Assembly (NCBI GenBank): GCA_020050375.1
Contig: JAGVKR010000596.1
Coordinates: 1 to 8,635, forward strand
DNA: 8,635 nucleotides
Direction: 5' to 3'
From: Planctomycetales bacterium
Lineage (GTDB): Bacteria; Planctomycetota; Planctomycetia; Planctomycetales; Planctomycetaceae
Below are positions 1-6,218 of the stretch, piece by piece. Made by a program: the position numbers and the translations under genes. Positions within the stretch are counted from its first letter, which is position 1; every line of letters starts with the position of its first letter. The notes under the pieces are model-generated. The model was not told where the DNA came from, did not search any database, and saw only the letters and a list, made by a program, of their open reading frames with translations.

Positions 1-1029
1 ATCGAAGCCTCACCATTTGCCGAAACCAAATGGTGCAAGCTGCTCAGCGTCCGCAGCCCGCGCTTGAGCGAATTTCATCGCCGCGACGTTGCGACACAGG
101 GCGCAGTCATCCTCCCCGCGAGTTACTACGACGAGCCGGCCCGCCGGTATCCCGTGATCTTCACCGTTCCCGGTTTCGGCGGAACGCACCGCGATCGGAT
201 TCCGACCGAGCCGATCAAAGAGAAGAACCCCCAGGGGGTCGAGTTCATTCGTGTGATGCTCGACCCGAGCTGTCCGCTGGGCCACCACGCCTTTGCCGAT
301 TCGGCGAACAACGGCCCGGTGGGAACGGCGCTCGTCAGCGAATTCATCCCCGAGCTCGATCGGCAGTTCCGCACCGTCGCTGAGCCGAAGGCCCGCTTTC
401 TCACTGGCCATTCTTCCGGCGGATGGAGCACGCTCTGGCTGCAAGTCACCTATCCCGAGTCATTCGGCGGAACGTGGAGCACCGCCCCCGACCCGGTCGA
501 TTTCCGCGACTTTCAGCGGATTGACCTGTATCGCGCGGGCGAGAGCATGTACCGCGATGCAACCGGCGCCCGCCGCCCGCTCGCCCACAGCGGCGACCAG
601 GTGCTGCTCTGGTACAACGATTTCGACCGGATGGAGCACGTCGTCGGATACGGCGGTCAGTTGCACAGCTTCGAAGCCGTCTTCAGCCCGCGCGGAGCAG
701 ACGGCTTGCCGATCCGCGTCTGGAGCCGCAAGAACGGCGACGTCGACACGGCCGCCGCCCTCCATTGGAAGAAGTACGACATCCGCCTCATTCTCGAAGA
801 GCGCTGGAAGGACATCGGCCCGAAGCTCGCCGGCAAGCTGCACGTGATCATGGGGGACGAGGACACGTTCTACCTGGAAGGAGCGACGAAGCTGCTCAAG
901 GCGTCCCTCGAGAAACTCGGCAGCGACGCCGTCGTCGAGCTCGTCCCGGGCAAAGATCACTTCACGCTTTACTCGCCCGAACTATTGCTGGGGATTCGAA
1001 GCGAGATGGTGCAGGCGTATCTCAAGTAG
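1..1029 (+). CDS. Alpha/beta-hydrolase, putative esterase (5' end missing)
   Basis: The reading frame is open from base 1 to a TAG at 1027-1029, so the true start lies outside the window. A TTG at 64 is an internal codon, because readable protein (FAETKWCKLLS) precedes it. The fold signals are those of the esterase-D/putative esterase family. YPVIFTVPGFGG gives an early beta strand with an oxyanion-type glycine turn. The nucleophile elbow is GHSSGG, with serine codon 412-414. A late GDEDTFYLEG stretch (853 onward) is a good place for the acid residue, and GKDHF supplies the histidine (codon 958-960). Order and spacing fit a Ser-Asp-His triad. The substrate cannot be told from sequence; carbohydrate-ester or other acyl-ester hydrolysis is typical of the family. 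Any signal peptide would be upstream and unseen. The gene converges on tatC with 4 bases between stop codons. The family assignment is firm; the exact function is not. Confidence 0.85.
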   Translation: MEASPFAETKWCKLLSVRSPRLSEFHRRDVATQGAVILPASYYDEPARRYPVIFTVPGFGGTHRDRIPTEPIKEKNPQGVEFIRVMLDPSCPLGHHAFADSANNGPVGTALVSEFIPELDRQFRTVAEPKARFLTGHSSGGWSTLWLQVTYPESFGGTWSTAPDPVDFRDFQRIDLYRAGESMYRDATGARRPLAHSGDQVLLWYNDFDRMEHVVGYGGQLHSFEAVFSPRGADGLPIRVWSRKNGDVDTAAALHWKKYDIRLILEERWKDIGPKLAGKLHVIMGDEDTFYLEGATKLLKASLEKLGSDAVVELVPGKDHFTLYSPELLLGIRSEMVQAYLK

Positions 1030-1033
1030 CGGC

Positions 1034-2101
1034 TCACGTCGCCTGCGCCTCGAACGGGCTTTTCCTGACACCGCCGTTTGCGCAGAGCAGGATTCCCAGT
1101 TCGTACAGCAGGCACAGCGGGATCAGCATCATCATCATGCTGATCGGGTCGGAGGGGGTGAGCACCATCGACAGGATCGAGATGATCAGAATCGCGTACC
1201 GCCGTTTCTCGCGGTAGAGCTTGACGTCGACGATCGAGAGCTTTTCGAGCAGAACCATCACCAGCGGCAACTGAAAGCTGACGCCGAACATCAGCGACAC
1301 GACCAGCGCGAACGAAACCCAGGTCGACATCTTGATCTCCGGCCGCAAGCCGAGCCAGAGATTGAACTCGAACAGAAACCCGAGCACCTGCGGAATCACG
1401 AAGAAGAAACAGAAAAACGCCCCTCCCAGAAACAGCCCCAGACTGAAGGGAAGATACGAGTAAACGTACTTGCGTTCGTGCGGGTAAAGCCCGGCGGCGA
1501 CGAACTGCCAGATCTGAAAGAAAATCCACGGGCTGGAAAGGATCAGACCGATGATCAACGAGACCTTAAGATAGATCATGAATGCCTCGTCGACGGCGTC
1601 GGTGCGGGGCTTGAGCGACTCGAGCTGCATCTTGCGGATCAGCTCTCCCAGCGGTGAATTGACGAGCGAAATCGTGAGCTTGCCGGGCGCCGCGTCATCG
1701 GGAAGCGCCGAGTATTCTTTCGGCGCGGCGGCATGCAGCGCGCGGGCGACGTCACCGACGTCGAGCTCCAGTTCCAGCGCCGATTCGAGAGGAGTTTTTT
1801 TTGCGACGTTCGACTCTTCGTCGGCTGCCGATTTTCCGTTCCACCAGTCCTTCACCCGTTCCAGCAGATTGCGCTCGTCGGTCTCGACGCTGAGATCGTC
1901 GACCGCCCGATGCCCGAATTTTTCCTCCATCACCTGGTTCACCGGCTGCTGGATGGCGACGATGATGTGGTTCGAAAAGAAGAACGCGGCCGTGCTCCCG
2001 ATCACCAGGCCGATGATCGCCTTCCACAAATGAATGCGGAGCGCTTCCAGGTGCTCGCCGAACGTCATCGTCGAATCGTCGAACAGGTCTCTGTCGGCCA
2101 T
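1034..2101 (-). CDS. tatC: Sec-independent (twin-arginine) protein translocase subunit TatC, enlarged form
   Basis: TatC is the inner-membrane core of the twin-arginine translocase; it recognises signal peptides of folded proteins. I chose the ATG at 2101 (355 residues, MADRDLFDD) because GAGG sits six bases upstream; an ATG at 2119 has no better support. Family marks: N-terminal FGEHLEALR (residues 14-22), TM1 about 27-47, then EAFMIYLKVSL (172-182), QIWQFVAAGLYPHERK (196-211; Glu209 matches E. coli Glu103), FGVSFQLPLVMVLL, and the C-terminal TPSDP followed by LLYELGI. Six membrane segments fit. It is about 100 residues longer than E. coli TatC (258). The excess lies in the first periplasmic loop (about 48-170), which is charged and probably partly helical. 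The residue aligning with E. coli Glu15 is Ala20, with Glu at 19 instead. No tatA/B gene is in the window. It is the last gene of the minus-strand run. Confidence 0.95.
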   Translation of the reverse strand: MADRDLFDDSTMTFGEHLEALRIHLWKAIIGLVIGSTAAFFFSNHIIVAIQQPVNQVMEEKFGHRAVDDLSVETDERNLLERVKDWWNGKSAADEESNVAKKTPLESALELELDVGDVARALHAAAPKEYSALPDDAAPGKLTISLVNSPLGELIRKMQLESLKPRTDAVDEAFMIYLKVSLIIGLILSSPWIFFQIWQFVAAGLYPHERKYVYSYLPFSLGLFLGGAFFCFFFVIPQVLGFLFEFNLWLGLRPEIKMSTWVSFALVVSLMFGVSFQLPLVMVLLEKLSIVDVKLYREKRRYAILIISILSMVLTPSDPISMMMMLIPLCLLYELGILLCANGGVRKSPFEAQAT

Positions 2102-2199
2102 GGGGCACCTCAACCGCAAGGGAAAGCAACGACGCCGAAAATCACAGCAGGCGGCATCGCGGTTTGAATCAGCCGGGGAAACAGGGGCAGCGAGTCGGA

Positions 2200-2231
2200 T
2201 CAGATTCAGAATCGATACGATTTGAATCTGA
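2200..2231. repeat. Long hairpin-forming inverted repeat upstream of tatC
   Basis: TCAGATTCA at 2200-2208 is the exact reverse complement of TGAATCTGA at 2223-2231. Inside these, AATCG (2210-2214) pairs with CGATT (2218-2222), leaving G2209 as a bulge and a three-base ATA loop. That makes 14 base pairs in 32 bases. No T-run follows on either strand, so it is not a textbook Rho-independent terminator. It lies 99 bases upstream of the tatC start and could be an operator, an mRNA-processing or stability element, or a dispersed palindrome. Confidence 0.6.
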
Positions 2232-2463
2232 GCAGGCCGGGGACACCACCACTGACGACCGACCGGACGAAGCCGGAAGATGCAGCGCCCGCTGAGCGGT
2301 GTCCACTCGTTTCGCCCGCAGAAGAGAGCAGGTCGGATGAGCGGATCCTGATGGTTTCAATCTTAAGCAAATCGCCACGCGTGTCAACCAGTGTTGCGAC
2401 ACCCGATTCTTCATCAGTCCGGACCAAAACCACGGCGGGCCTGCACTGTCGCGCGTCGACCAT
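2206..2463 (-). CDS. Doubtful small hypothetical protein (85 aa)
   Basis: An ATG-started frame lies in the gap between the zinc-ribbon gene and tatC, 33 bases after the former's stop and 104 bases before tatC. I do not recognise it. The middle part (AVVLVRTDEESGVATLVD) reads like a natural beta-strand protein segment, but the second half is Ser/Gly/Arg-rich, third-base GC is only moderate, and there is no Shine-Dalgarno site. Its stop codon lies inside a strong hairpin (2200-2231). It may be a real small cotranscribed gene or just open frame in a long tatC leader. A comparative search for conserved homologues would decide. Confidence 0.28.
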   Translation of the reverse strand: MVDARQCRPAVVLVRTDEESGVATLVDTRGDLLKIETIRIRSSDLLSSAGETSGHRSAGAASSGFVRSVVSGGVPGLLRFKSYRF

Positions 2464-2496
2464 CGATGTTGCGGGACTTGGCGCTGACGGGGCCGC

Positions 2497-3879
2497 TCAC
2501 ACCAGGCGCCGGTTCGAGGGGACGACTCGCAGAGCGCCGTCGCCGCCAGCCCCGCCGGCCTTGGGAGCGACTTCACCTGCCGGGTCGACGGGGCCACTGG
2601 GAGCCGGCGGTGAGACCAGCCGGTAATAGATGAACCAGCCCACCAGCCCGATCGTAATCACGGCGGCGATCGGGACGAGAATCGCCTGCACCTTTTCCCC
2701 CTGCGTCTTGACCGGCTCGCCGAAGGCGTCGAGCTTGATCTCTTTGTGGACGTAGGCCTTCTCCGGAATGATCGTGACGAGGTCGAGCGTGTCGCGGAAA
2801 TAAAAGGCGATCAACGCCGTCACCCGCATCATGAAAATCGACGAGAAGGCGAACCAGTACAGGCTGAAGAGCCCGGCCAGCGACACGGTGGCGATGAATG
2901 GCCAACTCGGTGGCATCACCTCCGCACCTGCTATCGAGGCCTCGTACATCGTTAGCGCCTGCTTGCCGAACAGCACGGCGACAATCACGAAAGCAATGTA
3001 CAGCGGCAATTCCATGACGAAATTGATCACCCAGTAATACAGCGTCGGCGCGAAGTTGCGAAAGAACGTCCCCAGCATCGACGGCCACGACCAGGCGCGC
3101 TTCGAGACGGGCATCGCCATGTGGATCATCGCCAGTGGAAACATCAGGATCGTGCCGGGCATCCAGCAGAAGACCGCCCCCCAGAGGATCGTCTTGATCC
3201 CCAGGGCCACGCACGAAAACAGATCGAAATGGACGTCGCGCAGATCGCGTTTCTTCGCGATCGTCAACTTGATCGTTTCGGTGCGCAGGTGCCAGATCCA
3301 CCCTGGAAAAATCTGCGTTCCCACGACCACAAATCCGAGCCAGAACGCCTTGGGGGGGAGCCGCGAACTCCAGAACACCATAAACCCACACCCCGCGACA
3401 ATCCCGTACGACACCACCGCGTAGATGATCGTTCGCCAGAGGGCCCGCTTGTTCTCGCGGGTGAACGACCACGCATCCTTCCAGACGACGGAGTAGAACT
3501 TCGTCGGGTCGATCCCTTTTCGAGCGAGGCGCTTCTTCGCCGCCGCCGTGAGCTGACCGGTGGCCGGGTCGACACCGCAGTTGGGGCATTCGGTGGCGTC
3601 CTCGGGAATGTCGGCCCCGCACTTGGGGCACATGCTCGCGCTCGAATCAACCGCCTTGCTCAGGTCGATATTCGCCAGCAGCTCCATGCTGTCTTGCCCG
3701 ACGCTCTTCTTCGACGCCGTCTTCGCGCCGACCCGCGCCTTGCCGCTGGTGGTCTCCGGATCGACGTCCGGAACACGGATTTTCGTTTGACAGCCGGGGC
3801 ACTTGATCGCTTTTCCCCGAGCCCCATCGGGGGCGTTCAGAAGCTTGTCACAAGTCGGGCAGCGAACTTTGACCGGCAT
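2497..3879 (-). CDS. Multi-pass membrane protein with two N-terminal zinc ribbons
   Basis: The protein has 460 residues starting MPVKVRCPTC. The first zinc ribbon is CPTC-x16-CPGC (Cys7, 10, 27, 30). A Lys/Ser/Thr-rich linker follows, then a second ribbon CPKCGADIPEDATECPNCG (Cys84, 87, 98, 101). After a basic segment come about six hydrophobic membrane spans, roughly at 150-172, 178-197, 222-250, 270-298, 325-352 and 400-420, and a Pro/Gly-rich tail. The ribbons probably face the cytoplasm. This matches a style of conserved uncharacterised planctomycete membrane protein; I know no assigned function. Paired zinc ribbons can bind nucleic acid or protein or serve as structural caps, and nothing here picks one. 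The ATG at 3879 is preceded by no clear Shine-Dalgarno site. It lies between uvrC and tatC on the same strand but with 258- and 395-base gaps, so cotranscription is uncertain. Confidence 0.85.
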   Translation of the reverse strand: MPVKVRCPTCDKLLNAPDGARGKAIKCPGCQTKIRVPDVDPETTSGKARVGAKTASKKSVGQDSMELLANIDLSKAVDSSASMCPKCGADIPEDATECPNCGVDPATGQLTAAAKKRLARKGIDPTKFYSVVWKDAWSFTRENKRALWRTIIYAVVSYGIVAGCGFMVFWSSRLPPKAFWLGFVVVGTQIFPGWIWHLRTETIKLTIAKKRDLRDVHFDLFSCVALGIKTILWGAVFCWMPGTILMFPLAMIHMAMPVSKRAWSWPSMLGTFFRNFAPTLYYWVINFVMELPLYIAFVIVAVLFGKQALTMYEASIAGAEVMPPSWPFIATVSLAGLFSLYWFAFSSIFMMRVTALIAFYFRDTLDLVTIIPEKAYVHKEIKLDAFGEPVKTQGEKVQAILVPIAAVITIGLVGWFIYYRLVSPPAPSGPVDPAGEVAPKAGGAGGDGALRVVPSNRRLV

Positions 3880-4049
3880 GATGGCTTAGGCGCATGGAGG
3901 CCGCCGGGAACAAAAATGACCCGGCCGCGGCGGGAAAGACTCGTTATGATTGCTTCTTTCAGTGTAACATTTCCCGAACGCGAGTCACGCCTGAATGTGC
4001 TCCGACCGCGGTTTTCGGAAGCGAAGACCGAGGATCGAGTTGGAAGGCC

Positions 4050-4128
4050 GTGGATCGTAGATCGTGGATCGTAGATCGAAACTCGCGCAGGCCGATTTCC
4101 TATCCACTATCTACGATTCTCGATCCAC
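4050..4128. repeat. Heptad tandem repeats in inverted arrangement after uvrC
   Basis: On the + strand, four 7-base units run end to end: GTGGATC (4050), GTAGATC (4057), GTGGATC (4064), GTAGATC (4071), a perfect 14-base duplication. From 4101 the reverse-complement type appears, also in steps of seven: TATCCAC, TATCTAC, GATTCTC, GATCCAC. The outer CCGTGGATCG (4048-4057) pairs with CGATCCACGG (4121-4130), and ATCGTAGAT (4068-4076) pairs with ATCTACGAT (4109-4117), so a large imperfect hairpin can form. It begins 10 bases past the uvrC stop and may limit transcription there, but there is no T-run. Confidence 0.75.
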
Positions 4129-4137
4129 GGTCTCCCT

Positions 4138-5448
4138 CTATTCCTCGAACGTCGACTTCCGCCGCAGCAAATGATGGTAGTGCTGCGCGAATCGGTGCGC
4201 CTCGTCGCGGACGTATTGCAACAGCCGCAGCGCATACGAATGCCGGCTCAGCCGCCGCGGCTCCGACTCGCCGGGGAGATAAATCTCCTCCTCCTGTTTG
4301 GCCAGCCCAAGCGTGAAGGGGGGGGTGATTCCCAGCGACCGCATCGCCTGCATGGCGGCGTTCAATTGCCCCTTCCCGCCGTCGATCAGCAGGATATCGG
4401 GAAACGTTTCTCCGTCACGCGCGAGCCGACCGAGCCGTCGCGAAACCACCTCGTGGATTGACGCAAAATCGTCGATCCCCTCGACCCCTTTGATGCGGAA
4501 CCGCTTGTATCCGTGCTTGAACGGCAACCCATCAATGAACTGCACCAGACTGGCCACCGTCTCATTGCCGCCGAGGTGGGCTATGTCGACCCCTTCGATC
4601 CTCCGCGGCAGTGCCGGAAGCTTAAAAATCTTCTGCAAGCCGGCGAGCCCTTTCTTCGGATCGATGAAGAACACTTCCGGCTGAACATGCTCGTCCAGGT
4701 TGCCCCGCAGCTTCAGGCTGTCGAGCGCCTGGAGCTGGTCGCGGATGCGGGCCGCCTTCTCGAACTTCAGATCGGCAGCCGCCTGCGCCATCTCAGCCCG
4801 CAAGTCCGCCAGCAGCTTGTCTTTCTTGCCGTCGAGAAAAAGTTTCAGCCGTTCGATGTCGCGGCGGTACTCCTCTTTGCTGATCCGCAGATTGCAGGGA
4901 GCGGTGCACTGGTTGATGCTGGCCAGCAGACAGGGCCGAAACCATTTCCACCGTTCGTCGGCCTCTTCGATATCGAGCGCACAGGTGCGGAAGCGAAAGA
5001 TCTTCTGCAGGACGGCAATTGTCGCCCGCAGCTTTTTGGCGTTGGTGAAGGGCCCGTAGAGTTTTGTCCCGCGCGTCTGCGGCTGTCGCGTGAATTCGAC
5101 CCGCGGAAAATCCTCGCGGACGAAAATCTCGAGGTACGGAAAGGTCTTGTCGTCTTTGAGATCCTGGTTGAATTGGGGCTGAACGTCCTTGATCAGCCGC
5201 GCCTCGAGCAACAGGGCGTCGACCTCGCTGTCGGCAGGAATAAAGTCGATGTCGCAAATCTCGCGAACCAGCTCGGCCGTCCGGCGGTCGAGTGCAGCCG
5301 CCTTGGTGAAATAGCTCGAAGCCCGACTGCGAAGATTGACCGCCTTGCCGACGTAGATCAGACGGCCGCGGGCGTCCTTCATCAGATAGACGCCCGGCGT
5401 CGTCGGGAATTCACGGACTTTCTCACGAGGATCGTTTTCGCTGGACAT
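4138..5448 (-). CDS. uvrC: Excinuclease ABC subunit C, compact form lacking the C-terminal HhH domain
   Basis: UvrC makes the dual incisions of nucleotide excision repair with UvrA/UvrB. I chose the ATG at 5448 (436 residues, MSSENDPREK) because GAAGG lies four bases upstream and the GIY-YIG domain begins right after. The frame is open to 5583, but that extension is unlike protein. GIY-YIG nuclease: GVY (19-21), YVG (32-34), Arg42, Glu82. Four cysteines at 156, 173, 181 and 185 match the E. coli iron-sulfur cluster set. UVR (UvrB-binding) helices lie at about 206-245. The RNase-H-like nuclease core keeps GVDIAH (Asp288), DDF (326-328), LIDGGKGQL (Asp356) and RDEAHRFA (His418). The protein stops 18 residues after His418, so the tandem helix-hairpin-helix DNA-binding domain is absent. 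Only about 44 residues separate UVR from Asp288, against about 160 in E. coli (610 aa). All catalytic residues are present, so a working enzyme is likely. Confidence 0.92.
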   Translation of the reverse strand: MSSENDPREKVREFPTTPGVYLMKDARGRLIYVGKAVNLRSRASSYFTKAAALDRRTAELVREICDIDFIPADSEVDALLLEARLIKDVQPQFNQDLKDDKTFPYLEIFVREDFPRVEFTRQPQTRGTKLYGPFTNAKKLRATIAVLQKIFRFRTCALDIEEADERWKWFRPCLLASINQCTAPCNLRISKEEYRRDIERLKLFLDGKKDKLLADLRAEMAQAAADLKFEKAARIRDQLQALDSLKLRGNLDEHVQPEVFFIDPKKGLAGLQKIFKLPALPRRIEGVDIAHLGGNETVASLVQFIDGLPFKHGYKRFRIKGVEGIDDFASIHEVVSRRLGRLARDGETFPDILLIDGGKGQLNAAMQAMRSLGITPPFTLGLAKQEEEIYLPGESEPRRLSRHSYALRLLQYVRDEAHRFAQHYHHLLRRKSTFEE

Positions 5449-5696
5449 CGCGCCTTCAATTATTGGCGCAGCGAAAAAAGTCGCAAGGTGTACAGGCATT
5501 GGCGCGGTCACCGAGGTAAAATTCGGGAATGCACGACGAGCGCGAAGCATATGACCTCTATCCCTGGGCCGCGTGCTGCGCATTGGCAGGCGGGATGCTC
5601 GGGTCTCTGCTCGCAGTCGGGCAGATCAGCCTGGGTTCGATCACCGCGACCATCTACGCCGGCATTACGAGGCCATCTCCCGAGGGCGGCGCATTC
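5449..5696. other. Intergenic region between the small membrane protein and uvrC
   Basis: This 248-base gap separates the stop at 5697 from the uvrC start and would carry the uvrC promoter. A plus-strand frame opening at 5529 begins with a hydrophobic stretch (ALAGGMLGSLLAVG) but runs on antisense to the 5697-5942 gene with shadow-like Arg/His/Gln-rich sequence. I do not call it as a gene. Nothing else is recognised. Confidence 0.45.
5459..5486 (-). promoter_or_regulatory. Possible sigma-70-like promoter of uvrC
   Basis: On the minus strand TTGCGA (5486-5481) is followed, after a 16-base spacer, by AATAAT (5464-5459). These match four of six and five of six consensus positions. The -10-like box ends 10 bases before the ATG, so transcription would start almost at the ribosome binding site, giving a near-leaderless mRNA. 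This is a by-eye match in AT-rich sequence and is weak evidence. Confidence 0.25.
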
Positions 5697-5942
5697 TCAG
5701 GTGCTATCCCAGAAATCGATGTATCGATTCCAGGCTTCGTCGGTCATGCGGGAATGAGCGAACACCCAATCCAGCGGCGCATAGACGGCACAACTCACGT
5801 CGAGCGCCGGGAGAACATATCGCTGCGGCAGGTTAACGCACAGCCAAACGGCCGGACCGGCGCTCAGCGGATAGAGGACCAGCAGCGCGGTCATCGTCAC
5901 AACGACCCAACCTTCGATCGACGAGCGCTGACGTTTCGTCAT
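5697..5942 (-). CDS. Small single-span membrane protein of unknown function (81 aa)
   Basis: The start is MTKRQRSS, a basic N-terminus, followed by one hydrophobic segment at about residues 12-34 (WVVVTMTALLVLYPLSAGPA). A short aromatic-rich outer part follows with VYAPLDWVFAHS and a C-terminal WNRYIDFW. The YPLSxGPAVW pattern followed by a Y-x-P-L-x-W motif resembles small uncharacterised planctomycete proteins I have seen; that is recognition of style, not an identified family. The ATG at 5942 is the only likely start, because an in-frame TGA lies three codons upstream. There is no clear Shine-Dalgarno site. The start is 6 bases after the stop of a broken frame (5949-6200), suggesting translational coupling with a former upstream gene. 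Confidence 0.6.
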   Translation of the reverse strand: MTKRQRSSIEGWVVVTMTALLVLYPLSAGPAVWLCVNLPQRYVLPALDVSCAVYAPLDWVFAHSRMTDEAWNRYIDFWDST

Positions 5943-5948
5943 GAGGAT

Positions 5949-6200
5949 TCAACTGGAGATCAGCAGATCGAGAAAGTCGTTCACCCCGAGCCGCCGGGTG
6001 TTGTCGTGGATCGACCCATTGCCGGCGATAAGATCCTGTCGCTCCCCGTCGGCCTTTGATGTCGTATTGACTGTAAATCACGAAATCACGGGCGTCGACC
6101 TCGATCCGCCGCTGGAACAGACCGATTCGTGATATTTCCGCCGGGAACACGCCTTGAAATATGGCCGGTCCTGGTAAAAGCCGGCGATGAAGGGATCCAT
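5949..6200 (-). pseudogene. Probable frameshifted small gene upstream of the 81-aa protein
   Basis: Natural-looking protein sequence is spread over two minus-strand frames. From the ATG at 6200 one frame reads MDPFIAGFYQDRPYF. The neighbouring frame then reads QGVFPAEISRIGLFQ and RDFVIYSQYDIK to about 6055. The first frame resumes with KADGERQDLIAGNG and NDFLDLLISS up to TGA at 5949-5951. Read straight, the first frame contains a TGA at 6080-6078. Losing one base in the AAA run (6055-6057) joins DIK directly to ADGERQ. A tandem 8-base duplication (AAATCACG, 6075-6090) is another possible cause. A single frameshift from a GTG at 6150 is the simplest model. It could be true decay, a sequencing error or chance. 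The product is not recognised. Confidence 0.38.
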
Positions 6201-6218
6201 CGGCAGCGGGAGAGCGGA

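Larger units (their letters stand above)
2102..2496. other. 395-base gap between the zinc-ribbon gene and tatC
   Basis: Apart from the doubtful 85-codon frame and the hairpin, the gap holds a pair of same-direction motifs. TTTGAATC at 2163 is followed by GCCGGGGA at 2172, and TTTGAATC at 2221 is followed by GCCGGGGA at 2236. I saw no RNA gene and no convincing sigma-70 promoter. The part next to tatC carries its ribosome binding site. Confidence 0.5.

Noticed and set aside
460..960. Minus-strand frame opposite the esterase
   Set aside because: Shadow; the plus strand encodes a coherent hydrolase with a catalytic triad.
2573..3631. Long minus-strand frame overlapping the zinc-ribbon gene
   Set aside because: Arg/His/Asp-rich shadow of the 2497-3879 gene, whose zinc ribbons and membrane spans are unmistakable.
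3121..4074. Plus-strand frame opposite the zinc-ribbon gene
   Set aside because: Antisense shadow with no recognisable domain; it runs into repeat sequence.
4048..4130. CRISPR array
   Set aside because: The units are 7 bases, adjacent without spacers and inverted; no cas genes are present.
5449..5583. Longer N-terminus for UvrC (start at 5583)
   Set aside because: The extra 45 residues are low-information and unlike UvrC; the ATG at 5448 has GAAGG upstream and leads directly into the GIY-YIG domain.
4513..5757. Long plus-strand open frame opposite uvrC
   Set aside because: Fully antisense to a clearly identified uvrC; it is a codon-bias shadow in high-GC DNA.
5529..6059. Plus-strand frame of 176 codons starting MHDEREAYDLYPW
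   Set aside because: The first 55 codons are hydrophobic and plausible, but the rest is antisense to the better-supported 5697-5942 gene and has shadow-like Arg/Gln/His-rich composition. A short truncated gene at 5529-5700 cannot be excluded.
5949..6200. Selenocysteine reading of the TGA at 6080-6078
   Set aside because: No SECIS-like hairpin was recognised, and a frameshift explains the protein-like text better.
6129..6218. Longer N-terminus for the PAP2-like protein (start at 6129)
   Set aside because: The extension lacks protein character and a ribosome binding site; the ATG at 6219 has GGGAG at good spacing.
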